From Humisphaera sp. (GTDB lineage: Bacteria; Planctomycetota; Phycisphaerae; Tepidisphaerales; Tepidisphaeraceae), in contig JANXVV010000122.1 in NCBI GenBank assembly GCA_025351525.1, forward strand, positions 1-7,134: a DNA stretch of 7,134 nt. Reading direction: 5' to 3'. The number at the start of each line of letters is the position of its first letter. Within the stretch, counting starts at the first letter, position 1. The notes below the pieces were generated by a model, which saw only the letters and a program-made list of their open reading frames with translations, was not told the origin of the DNA and made no database searches. The position numbers and the translations under genes are program-made. Shown piece after piece: positions 1 through 6,769 of this stretch.

Positions 1-10
1 GGCCAGCGAA

Positions 11-46
11 GACACAGGTCTCGGAGTACCGCGACCTGTGGCACCC
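11..46. repeat. Palindromic (REP-like) repeat, copy A, left arm decayed
   Basis: Bases 13-46 are identical over 34 positions to 1872-1905, where a complete copy lies. Here the stem is CACAGGTC (13-20) with GACCTGTG (33-40), around the same 12-base centre containing CGG-AGTA-CCG. The right arm continues as in copy B, but the left arm has diverged (A at 12, A at 10), so the outer stem is lost. It lies about 50 bases downstream of the stop codon of the minus-strand PEP-CTERM gene and could shape that transcript's 3' end, though no U-tract follows on that strand. No transposase is nearby. It reads as a dispersed REP-type element; genome copy number cannot be judged from this window. Confidence 0.75.
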
Positions 47-96
47 ATTCGACCCACAACATTGGCTCATGCTACGCAGAATTTCTATTTTCGTGG

Positions 97-1710
97 TCAA
101 TTAGGCTTCAAAGCCCGCCTTCGGCGGATCAACAGCATGGCCGCGAGCGGCAGCAGCACGATCCCCGGTTCCGGAACGCTTCCGACCGCGAACAGCGTGG
201 CGTTGTTGATCGCATAGACCGTGCCATCGGCACCGATAATCGTCGGTGTATATGCTTCACCGACGCCGGGGGTGAGGGTGACGACTTGTGTGAAGGTGTT
301 CGAGCCGAGGTTCCAACGATAGAGCTTGCCGTCTTCGCTGTTGGCGAGAATTGAATCGGTGGCAGGATCGACGACGGCGGTGTTGATGCACCATTCACGC
401 ACCGCACCCGGAAGGCCGGGGAAATCAGGATCCGGCGTGACCCCGGCAATGGTCATCACCTCGGCCATCACGGTTTGGCCGCTGACGGGATCGGTGTGCG
501 TGGCATTGGGGTCGAGGATCGCGACTTTATTGACGGCGGAACCACCGGCACCGCCGTAGTCGTTGTACTTGGTCATCAGCAGGTAGGTGGAGGTGCCGAG
601 ATACGAACCTACCATGCTTGCCGGCACGATGGAGGCGGTGTCATCCCACCCGAAGGCCCCGGCGCGTTTGGCGGTCAGGCTGGCGGAGAAGTGAAGCAAC
701 CAACCGCGCGCATGATTGTCGGGGAAGGGGTTTTCCAGCACGCCGTAGTAGACATCGCCGTCCGGGCCGATGGTGGGGGACGCGGTGCCGTCATCATTCA
801 GCCAGGCGGGGTTACCGTTGCGCGGGTCATTCAGGGCGACGCTGTTTTGACGGGCGAGTGTGGTGCTGTTGAGGGCGAGCAGTGAACCAGCTGACCCGTT
901 GCTCACGGGAACGTAGACGGTGTTGCCGTCGCGACTGATGGCCGGCGCGGCATTTTGAACCACCTTGTTGATGTTCACATCGCCCGCCGCCGTGGTGGCC
1001 GAGACATAAGTTGCGGTGCCGTTGGCGGCGATGCGGGCAATGCCGCTGCTGAGGCCGAGCGGGGTGGCGCCGGTCACCTGGTAACCGAAGAAGATATTGC
1101 CGGCGGTGTCGGAGGTGATCGGCGTATTGATGAAGACGTTGCCGTTATACGCTGAGGTGTTCGCGGTGTAATTGGACAGGCCGTAGAAGGAAAGTTGGGT
1201 GACTGTTTGCGGGCCGGTGATGTCGGGGGTATCGCTGTAGTAGACGGTTCCACCCGCGCCGGGATAGTAGAGTCGATGCGAGGGAGTAAGGGTAGGCGAA
1301 ACGCTCGGGGTCCAATTGTGCGGGGGAAGGATGTAGTCGGTGGTTGCGGACCACTTCGCGGCCCCGTTAGCACCGTTGAACGCCGAGATTTTAAAGCCGT
1401 CCGTTGCGCCGGTTTTCACGGGGACAATGACGGTGTTCGATTGCGTGACCAATGGCGAACCGTAATGGATCAGCAAATCATTCCCATTGTACTGTGGGGC
1501 CAAATCCACCGGTGTTTGCCAGTGAATGCCCTGGAGGGATTGGGAGGCTACGGTGGATATCCCATCGTGCTGCGCGTTCCCCGCGTAACCGGCCCAAATG
1601 GGGACGGCGGAGGAAAAATGGGGAGCGGCCAGAAAAGCCGTCGCAGCGAATAGGCAACGGTTGCGTACGGCGACCGCGCGGGCGCGCGATGTGTGAAAGC
1701 GATTGACCAC
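97..1710 (-). CDS. PEP-CTERM-anchored secreted protein with PQQ-like beta-propeller repeats
   Basis: This 537-residue exported protein probably folds as a beta-propeller and is sorted to the cell surface. Residues 1-35 form a signal peptide: an Arg-rich start, hydrophobic stretch CLFAATAFLAAPHF, and likely cleavage after SSA. The mature part carries repeated blade-like strands of the type SPTIGPDGDVYYGV (about 84-98, 255-269, 311-324, 488-501), as in PQQ-like/BamB-like propellers. No catalytic motif or CxxCH heme site is visible. The C-terminus is a textbook PEP-CTERM signal: VPEPG (PEP at 513-515), hydrophobic segment 517-528, then RRRR; in this family an exosortase/archaeosortase-type enzyme processes it (known for the family, not seen here). 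An earlier GTG at 1743 is in frame, but GGAGG at 1720-1724 sits 9 bases before the GTG at 1710, which decides the start. Stop is TGA. The gene is flanked by two copies of a palindromic repeat. Substrate and function are unknown. Confidence 0.88.
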   Translation of the reverse strand: MVNRFHTSRARAVAVRNRCLFAATAFLAAPHFSSAVPIWAGYAGNAQHDGISTVASQSLQGIHWQTPVDLAPQYNGNDLLIHYGSPLVTQSNTVIVPVKTGATDGFKISAFNGANGAAKWSATTDYILPPHNWTPSVSPTLTPSHRLYYPGAGGTVYYSDTPDITGPQTVTQLSFYGLSNYTANTSAYNGNVFINTPITSDTAGNIFFGYQVTGATPLGLSSGIARIAANGTATYVSATTAAGDVNINKVVQNAAPAISRDGNTVYVPVSNGSAGSLLALNSTTLARQNSVALNDPRNGNPAWLNDDGTASPTIGPDGDVYYGVLENPFPDNHARGWLLHFSASLTAKRAGAFGWDDTASIVPASMVGSYLGTSTYLLMTKYNDYGGAGGSAVNKVAILDPNATHTDPVSGQTVMAEVMTIAGVTPDPDFPGLPGAVREWCINTAVVDPATDSILANSEDGKLYRWNLGSNTFTQVVTLTPGVGEAYTPTIIGADGTVYAINNATLFAVGSVPEPGIVLLPLAAMLLIRRRRALKPN

Positions 1711-1719
1711 GATATTCTT

Positions 1720-1724
1720 CCTCC
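1720..1724 (-). promoter_or_regulatory. Shine-Dalgarno deciding the GTG start of the PEP-CTERM gene
   Basis: On the minus strand GGAGG is followed by a 9-base spacer (AAGAATATC) and then GTG at 1710-1708. The upstream in-frame GTG at 1743 has no comparable site and would place Trp, Arg and Lys ahead of an already complete signal peptide, so 1710 is preferred. Confidence 0.75.
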
Positions 1725-1787
1725 AAAAAACCTGACACTGCACGAACTGAGAAACCCACCACCTGAAAACGCGTGTGAGCGTGTTTT

Positions 1788-1793
1788 ATTATC
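1788..1793 (-). promoter_or_regulatory. Possible -10 element for the PEP-CTERM gene
   Basis: The minus strand reads GATAAT, five of six matches to the housekeeping -10 consensus, about 80 bases ahead of the start codon in an AT-richer stretch. No convincing -35 hexamer is visible 16-18 bases further upstream. This is a weak call by eye. Confidence 0.2.
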
Positions 1794-1832
1794 CGCTTAC
1801 ACAGATTCGCTTGATTCCCGCAGTCAGGTTGA

Positions 1833-1944
1833 GAACGGGCTCGAAATAACTTCCGCATGAGGTTCGGGTGCCACAGGTCTCGGAGTACCGCGACCTGTGG
1901 CACCCCGCACCGTTGAAAACCGGGAAGTTATTTGCGACCCGTTC
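1833..1944. repeat. 22-base interrupted inverted repeat enclosing REP copy B
   Basis: The left arm is GAACGGG (1833-1839), four bases, then AAATAACTTCC (1844-1854). The right arm is GGAAGTTATTT (1923-1933), four bases, then CCCGTTC (1938-1944). Eighteen of 22 positions pair, and the four that fail are contiguous in the middle (CTCG against GCGA). The 68 bases between the arms contain the complete 40-base REP palindrome 1866-1905, so two hairpins are nested. The arms do not share sequence with the REP stem. The arrangement would fit one palindrome having inserted into the loop of another, or a compound non-autonomous element. It lies in the gap between the ccsBA stop and the PEP-CTERM gene. 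Confidence 0.75.
1866..1905. repeat. Palindromic (REP-like) repeat, copy B, perfect stem
   Basis: The arms GGGTGCCACAGGTC (1866-1879) and GACCTGTGGCACCC (1892-1905) are perfect 14-base reverse complements. The 12-base centre can itself pair CGG with CCG around an AGTA tetraloop after one T/C mismatch. Bases 1872-1905 match copy A at 13-46 exactly and in the same orientation. The element is non-coding and sits inside a larger inverted repeat. It is probably a dispersed REP-type repeat; whether a RAYT transposase mobilises it in this genome cannot be told here. Confidence 0.85.
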
Positions 1945-1945
1945 C

Positions 1946-2003
1946 TTAGCCGCAGAGCGCGTTCACTACTCTAAGAACGCGCTCCTCTGCGCGTCGCGGC
2001 TAA
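1946..2003. repeat. Long two-part hairpin just downstream of ccsBA
   Basis: The outer arms TTAGCCGC (1946-1953) and GCGGCTAA (1996-2003) pair perfectly. The inner arms GAGCGCGTTC (1955-1964) and GAACGCGCTC (1975-1984) also pair perfectly around a 10-base loop. An unpaired 11-base stretch (1985-1995) on one side contains CTCTGCG, which could pair instead with CGCAGAG at 1951-1957. The hairpin begins 13 bases beyond the ccsBA stop and could end or protect that mRNA. It lacks a U-tract on the minus strand, so it is not a classic intrinsic terminator. Its sequence is unrelated to the REP copies, making it a separate palindrome family. Confidence 0.75.
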
Positions 2004-2016
2004 CGACGGCAACGAA

Positions 2017-5000
2017 TTATACCAGCGATCCAACCTGTTGAGACACGTTCGTGGTGACTGAAGTTGAAGACGCCGTTGTCCGCATACTGCCCCATAGTTT
2101 CAACGGGATCAACCCAAGTCCGATGATCAAAACCTGGCTACCGACAAACGTCCAGATGGTCTCGCTGACACCATTGGTGAAGCCGTAGGCATGGAGGCCG
2201 ACACCGAGTTGATTCGTGCCGAACCACGACCAGGCGACGACGATATTGCCAAACACCGCCAGCACCGCGATGCCGCGCTCGCGGACTAATCCACCCCAGC
2301 GGGCATGGAGCAGCACGGCGTTCGTGAGCACGACGAGAACAGCACCGTTTTCCTTTGAATCCCAGCCCCAGAAACGGCCCCAGGATTGGTCGGCCCAGAT
2401 GCCGCCGAGGATGGTGCCGACGAAGCTGAAAAAGATCGCGAAACAGGCCACGCCATAGGTCATGCGGGCGAGTTCTTTCGAGTCTTCTTTTTTCATCGAC
2501 TTCGTGAACACACCCCAAATAATGTAGATGATCCCAAGCAGCCCCGTGAGAAACGTGGCGGCGTATCCGAGCGTCACACACACCACATGGGTCGCCAGCC
2601 AAAAGTTAGTGTCGAGCACCGCCTGCAACACTTTCATCGTGTCGCCATCGCGCAGAGCAAGGCGATCCGCGATGAGCAGCGAACTGAAACCGGCGACGGT
2701 GGCGGCGACGAAACCGATGGTGTTGCGATAGATCAGCTCGAACCCAAGCGACAGCACCACCACGCCCCAGGCGATGAAGATCGCCGACGATGCCAGGTTG
2801 GTCACCGGCGGACGGCCGGAGATATAGACTCGCGCGATCAGCCCACCCGTATGAACGACCAATGCCAGCACGAGCAACACCGCCGCCGTGCGGTAGAGGG
2901 GTTTGCTCCAACCGAGCCAACTGAAGCAGACGAGGAGGAACGCCATCACGTAGAAAATCATGCACTTGTAGAACGGGTCATAGGCGTTGAACAATGTTTC
3001 GAACCGGGCTTTGGCGGCTTCGGTCGGGGCCAGTTGATCGGCACGGGCATGGATCATCGCAACGGTCTGATTGAATTGACCGGACTGTTGATCGGCGTAA
3101 GCACCTTCCAGGGTCTGATACGCCGTCACCTCGGCGGGCATTTTCTGACCGGCTTTTTCGGAGGCGATCACGGTGGATTCGAGCGACTGCCAATCGGTCG
3201 CCGTGCTTTGCGGCGGAACCAGGAACAGACTTTGCCCCGGAGCGACTTTTCGATAGAGCATCGTCGCGCCATAGAAATCGAGCACCCTCTGCTCATTTTC
3301 GCTGCGCTCGGTGGGTGGGCGCTTCACCATCGTCTGCGCGATCTGCTCAAGCATGTGAAACTGCGGCGAGCGATCCAAATCTTCAAGTGAGAAAATGGTT
3401 TGACCGGCCGGCAACGCCAGCACTTGCCGCAATTCCGGTTCGTCAATGCGGAACGCCCGATACGAAGGCGCAGTCTGCGCGCCGCCCAATTGCAGATACA
3501 ACTGAATCTTCTCGAACAACGCCAACAACTGCGTCTGATACGGCGTGTTCTTTTTCTCGCGCTTCGCTTCCGAAGCATTGATGAACTGCGGGGCAAACTC
3601 GTTCCAGTGCGCGAAAACCTCGTTGGGTGAGAAATATTTTTCGCCCGGTTCCTTCGTCAATCGCCCGACCAGATCCGGCCAGTCGATTCGGAACACCTTG
3701 TAGTCCGCCGCCTTCTCCGGGCGGGCCATCACGTCCGCCATCCACTCGGCGGCGGACATTTCGCGCTTCTGAACGTCTCCCTTGTCGTCCTTCTCCTCAA
3801 CGGTCACATGATCTTTGCCGCGAAGCGAACGAAGCGCGACGCGAGCGGTGGTATCCAGAGGTTGAATGCGTCCATCGCGAGACACCGGCAACTGCGAAAA
3901 ACCGAGCAGGTCGAAAGACCCTTTTTGCGAGGGTGTGAAGGCCTGCGAGATCAAGTAAATTGCTGCGATGAATGCGATGCCCGCAGGAGCGCCCCAATCC
4001 ATCGCGCTTGAGGTGGAAATTTCTTCCGCTTGCGGTTTAGCCGTGCGACCCGTAGACGCCTTCGATTTTCCCATCACGATCCCCGGCGTATAAATCACCG
4101 CCGACTTCGCATTGCTCCCCAGTCGCTTCTTCAAGAAATTCACCAGCGTGATCCCGAAGTGAATCAGCAATCCCAACCCACCAATCGCGCACGAAATGTA
4201 CGGCAGCGTCCAACCCGGATTCTTCACCACCTGCAAAATCGTCCCATGCTCGGTATCTTCATCCCACCCCGCCTGAAAGAACGTCTCCCCCTGATAGCGT
4301 AGCGGATGATTCATCGAGATATGGACCAGCCGATCTTCCTTCGCGGTCGGATCGACAAATCGAATATCGCTCGAAAAGTTTTTAGCAACCTGCGTCCCCG
4401 TATATCGATCGAAGCTGAATTTATTCAGAGAGACCGTGTAGGGTTTATAGTTTCGCTTGAAGCGGAGTTGGAGTGTGTAGGCCTTGCCGTCGGCTTCAAA
4501 TTCCTGAGGTTCGTTCACCTGCTGCAAATCATCGCGGAGGGTGATGAGCGTGCTCATAAACGTGCCGATGGGTTTGTCGTTCACCATTGGCGTGACGTAG
4601 ATCGCGGGGATGTCGACGCGCGAGGCGGATTCGCCCGTCCCGGCGAAGCCTGGCAAGCCCCGCGCCGCCGCACCGATCCGGCTGGCCGTGCCCGCCGTCG
4701 CTTTGGGACCCGGGCCGGCTTTCCCATCGCTCATCACATCGGAGTTGGGATAGAACGCGTCGATCTTCACCTTGAACGGCAGCGAGGCCGTGCCGATCGT
4801 GCCGCCATGTTCCAACTGACTGAGCGGAATCACCGTGACATTGTCGTGATCCACCGGCGAGGAATCGACGATCGCCAGTTCAACCTCGCGGGTGTCGTAG
4901 GTGTAATGAGCCGCGCTCCCCTCCTCGATGGTCATATGACTTTCGACCTTCAGCCGACTGCTAAGGCCTTCACCCACCAGCAGCAGAATGATGCCCAGAT

Positions 5001-5310
5001 GCGTCAAAATAATCCCGCTGCGTTTCCAGGATAATTTGAACCGGACCGAGTGAGCCGCCAGCAAGTTGACCAGCAACAGAACGCCGATGACAAACCCCCC
5101 GGGAAACGGGAACCCCCCGGGGAAAGGGCGATCGAGCAAGGTTGAAAAATTGATCCAGACCCAGAAGCTGTGGAAGTATTGTTCCTGGGCGTCGTAGTTG
5201 CTCAGCGTGACCTGTGCCATCGTCCCGGCGAACACCAGCAGCATGGACGCGGAGAGCAATACGACCGTGAGGCGGAGAGAGGCAAGTGGCTTTAAAAGCG
5301 TTTTGAGCAT
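2017..5310 (-). CDS. ccsBA: Fused System II cytochrome c synthase (ResB/CcsB-CcsA)
   Basis: CcsBA moves heme to the outer face of the cytoplasmic membrane and joins it covalently to CxxCH motifs of apocytochromes c. The N-terminal part is ResB/CcsB: membrane segments near 9-31, 72-90, 97-113 and 369-391, with a periplasmic domain at about 120-365. His104 in THLGIILLL matches the family's first membrane histidine. A further membrane segment (about 439-455) leads to a soluble insert (about 460-780) opening with QLPVSRDGRIQPLDTTAR and containing two FRID repeats. The C-terminal CcsA part (about 783-1075) has many membrane segments and the tryptophan-rich heme-handling motif WGRFWGWD (977-984). 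By spacing, His908 and His1040 are the external heme ligands and His1002 the second membrane histidine. At 1097 residues it is long but in the range of bacterial fusions. The ATG has no clear Shine-Dalgarno; stop is TAA. It follows the lipoprotein gene after 74 bases and may share its transcript. No ResA, CcdA or cytochrome gene is in view. Confidence 0.95.
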   Translation of the reverse strand: MLKTLLKPLASLRLTVVLLSASMLLVFAGTMAQVTLSNYDAQEQYFHSFWVWINFSTLLDRPFPGGFPFPGGFVIGVLLLVNLLAAHSVRFKLSWKRSGIILTHLGIILLLVGEGLSSRLKVESHMTIEEGSAAHYTYDTREVELAIVDSSPVDHDNVTVIPLSQLEHGGTIGTASLPFKVKIDAFYPNSDVMSDGKAGPGPKATAGTASRIGAAARGLPGFAGTGESASRVDIPAIYVTPMVNDKPIGTFMSTLITLRDDLQQVNEPQEFEADGKAYTLQLRFKRNYKPYTVSLNKFSFDRYTGTQVAKNFSSDIRFVDPTAKEDRLVHISMNHPLRYQGETFFQAGWDEDTEHGTILQVVKNPGWTLPYISCAIGGLGLLIHFGITLVNFLKKRLGSNAKSAVIYTPGIVMGKSKASTGRTAKPQAEEISTSSAMDWGAPAGIAFIAAIYLISQAFTPSQKGSFDLLGFSQLPVSRDGRIQPLDTTARVALRSLRGKDHVTVEEKDDKGDVQKREMSAAEWMADVMARPEKAADYKVFRIDWPDLVGRLTKEPGEKYFSPNEVFAHWNEFAPQFINASEAKREKKNTPYQTQLLALFEKIQLYLQLGGAQTAPSYRAFRIDEPELRQVLALPAGQTIFSLEDLDRSPQFHMLEQIAQTMVKRPPTERSENEQRVLDFYGATMLYRKVAPGQSLFLVPPQSTATDWQSLESTVIASEKAGQKMPAEVTAYQTLEGAYADQQSGQFNQTVAMIHARADQLAPTEAAKARFETLFNAYDPFYKCMIFYVMAFLLVCFSWLGWSKPLYRTAAVLLVLALVVHTGGLIARVYISGRPPVTNLASSAIFIAWGVVVLSLGFELIYRNTIGFVAATVAGFSSLLIADRLALRDGDTMKVLQAVLDTNFWLATHVVCVTLGYAATFLTGLLGIIYIIWGVFTKSMKKEDSKELARMTYGVACFAIFFSFVGTILGGIWADQSWGRFWGWDSKENGAVLVVLTNAVLLHARWGGLVRERGIAVLAVFGNIVVAWSWFGTNQLGVGLHAYGFTNGVSETIWTFVGSQVLIIGLGLIPLKLWGSMRTTASSTSVTTNVSQQVGSLV

Positions 5311-5350
5311 GATGTTTTACTTCGCCATTTGAATCATTTGCATTTTTTGT

Positions 5351-5384
5351 TTTTGTAGGGTCGGCTAAAGTGGGCCCTACAAAA
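5351..5384. repeat. Hairpin abutting the lipoprotein stop codon, between lipoprotein gene and ccsBA
   Basis: The arms TTTTGTAGGG (5351-5360) and CCCTACAAAA (5375-5384) pair perfectly over 10 bases around a 14-base loop. On the minus strand the hairpin starts immediately after the TAG stop (5387-5385) and is followed by A-rich, not U-rich, sequence, so intrinsic termination toward ccsBA is not supported. It could be an mRNA-processing or stability element inside an operon, or another dispersed palindrome. The rest of the 74-base gap (5311-5350) is AT-rich and shows no clear ribosome binding site for ccsBA. Confidence 0.7.
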
Positions 5385-6452
5385 CTATTTCACCCGGTCA
5401 CCCGGCAGCTTAACCGACAGTAAAAACGCCTGAAACGCCGTCTGTTGTTGTGTGACGGTTTCAGCCGGGCCGAGCAACTTGAAAAACCAGACCGAATCAC
5501 CCTGCGTACAGCGGGCGATTAAAGAACGCATCGGGGTTTTGGCATCCTTACCCGGGCCAGCCAGATCGACGACCGATCCCGGTAGGTTGCCGATCAACAC
5601 CGGCGACTCCTTCATCTCCGCACCCGCATCCCCCGGCGGCAAACCGACTTCCCCTCGCCATCGATTGAGGTTCAGCATCATCCCCCCGAAATTCGCGGAA
5701 AGACGAGTGACGATCACCTGGGCAGGCTGTTTGTCCCCGGTGCTGAAGGTCGCCACCCGCATCGCGTTGGCATTGGGTTCACGGGTCCAACCGGTGGGAA
5801 GGGAATATTTCAATTCCCCCGTAACGCTTGCGGCGGGCATCGGCGGGGCGGTAGGTTGGGTGGCGGGTTGATCGGCAGAAGCGTCCGAAGACGCAACCAG
5901 TGCTTCACCCTCCGGTGTGGGATATTGTACAGAGTGTGCGAACGCATCAAACACCTGCTGATGCGAGTCAATCTGGTTCGTGGTTCCGGTCATCTTGTAG
6001 AACCAGATCCGGTCGCGTCGCGGCACGATCATGGCTCGCATGCGCTGGCCGTTCTCTCCGCCGGAGAGATCGACGATTTGCATCGTCGTTCCCGGTTGAG
6101 AAGAAACGCTGACCAAGGGTCCCAGTTCCGAGGCCGCCACCGGAGGCAGTCCTAGTTGCCGTCGCCAGCGATTGACGTTCAACAATAGATCCTTGGCCCC
6201 GTTTGCGTTGGGAAAAAGATAGCTGACGGTGATTTTCACCGACTCAGCACCGTCTCCCACAGTAAAGGCGGCGTATTGTAACCTGTGGTTATAAGACGCT
6301 TTGTGCCAATCTATCGGCAGGCTCCAAGTGAGCAAGGGTGGATCTTTCGGCGCGGTATACGAAATGACCGGATCAGGCTTCTCGCAGCCCATGAGGATCC
6401 AAGAAGGCAGCACAAGCAGTGTCACAATGGGCAGTAGTCGGCAACGGTTCAC
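5385..6452 (-). CDS. Lipoprotein with two tandem copies of an NRWR/GLPP domain, function unknown
   Basis: I do not recognise a named function. From GTG at 6452 the product is 355 residues: a short signal peptide, lipobox LMGC with the lipidated Cys at 23, then two homologous domains (about 42-179 and 215-350) joined by an Ala/Pro/Thr/Ser-rich linker (180-214). Shared landmarks in order are: SLP-x2-W near the start; NVNRWRRQLGLPP (92-104) and NLNRWRGEVGLPP (261-273); VDLSG (127-131) and VDLAG (295-299); MR followed by a basic or polar strand; WFYK and WFFK (from 150 and 322); and a closing F-x-AF segment. Similar single domains occur in planctomycete exported proteins from memory, without known role. 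An in-frame TTG at 6479 is a second possible start. I prefer GTG because it gives a compact signal peptide and overlaps an upstream stop as GTGA. Stop is TAG. The gene precedes ccsBA on the same strand, so a link to envelope redox or heme work is possible but unproven. Confidence 0.82.
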   Translation of the reverse strand: MNRCRLLPIVTLLVLPSWILMGCEKPDPVISYTAPKDPPLLTWSLPIDWHKASYNHRLQYAAFTVGDGAESVKITVSYLFPNANGAKDLLLNVNRWRRQLGLPPVAASELGPLVSVSSQPGTTMQIVDLSGGENGQRMRAMIVPRRDRIWFYKMTGTTNQIDSHQQVFDAFAHSVQYPTPEGEALVASSDASADQPATQPTAPPMPAASVTGELKYSLPTGWTREPNANAMRVATFSTGDKQPAQVIVTRLSANFGGMMLNLNRWRGEVGLPPGDAGAEMKESPVLIGNLPGSVVDLAGPGKDAKTPMRSLIARCTQGDSVWFFKLLGPAETVTQQQTAFQAFLLSVKLPGDRVK

Positions 6453-6637
6453 AGTTCTATTACTGTAGCAGCAGGGCAACTGTTTTCCACTTCTGTGGCA
6501 ATCCAGTGCGAATTTGCACGAATCGTGAAAACCGGTTCGTTTTTTGATGCCGCCGGTGTCCTCACCGGAGATTTTCCCACGCCATGAACCCCGCCGCCGG
6601 TGAGGGCAACGGCGGCACTTAAAAACGCAGATTTCAT
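6449..6637 (-). CDS. Possible small exported protein overlapping the lipoprotein start
   Basis: A 62-codon frame runs from ATG at 6637 to TGA at 6451-6449. It begins MKSAFLSAAVALTGGG, which resembles a signal peptide, and its stop overlaps the GTG of the lipoprotein gene in the four bases GTGA, an arrangement typical of translational coupling. Against it: no Shine-Dalgarno precedes the ATG, third-position GC is only about 44 % by hand count (lower than expected for a GC-rich genome), and no family is recognised. An in-frame TTG at 6667 would add ten residues. If it is not a gene, this stretch is a leader of roughly 200 bases for the lipoprotein. It contains the small hairpin CCGGTG/CACCGG (6553-6568) and the stem GCCGCCG/CGGCGGC (6593-6616). 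Confidence 0.25.
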   Translation of the reverse strand: MKSAFLSAAVALTGGGVHGVGKSPVRTPAASKNEPVFTIRANSHWIATEVENSCPAATVIEL

Positions 6638-6769
6638 GGGTATTTTATCAAGAATGCTAAAAAACAATTAATTCTAAGAAAACCATTGCATATTCGATCA
6701 AATGGGGGTAGCCTCTTAGTATCCGTAATTCTGTTAGTAAATTTACTTTTAGATCAAAAGAGCAACCTG

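Noticed and set aside
11..1905. The two palindromic repeats as terminal repeats of a transposon carrying the PEP-CTERM gene.
   Set aside because: They are in the same orientation rather than inverted, no transposase is encoded between them, and no flanking target duplication was found; kept only as a bracketing observation.
1711..2016. A missed gene in the gap between ccsBA and the PEP-CTERM gene, including the frame 1478-1903 on the minus strand.
   Set aside because: That frame translates the palindromic repeat and runs antisense-frame through the PEP-CTERM gene's 5' end; its product has no signal or family feature.
2386..5034. Long plus-strand open frames opposite ccsBA (for example 2386-3390 and 4306-5034).
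   Set aside because: They are antisense shadows of a clearly recognised 1097-residue gene with motifs in order; their products are Arg/His-rich low-complexity sequence without family features or good ribosome binding sites.
5092..5127. Tandem PFPGGF-PFPGGF in CcsBA (residues 62-73), nearly duplicated at DNA level.
   Set aside because: FPGG repeats at this spot after the first membrane segment look like a normal feature of this ResB subfamily, so it is not treated as a novel duplication.
6519..6546. ACGAA...TTCGT followed by six T residues as a plus-strand intrinsic terminator.
   Set aside because: The stem is only 5 bp with a 13-base loop, and no plus-strand gene ends upstream of it.
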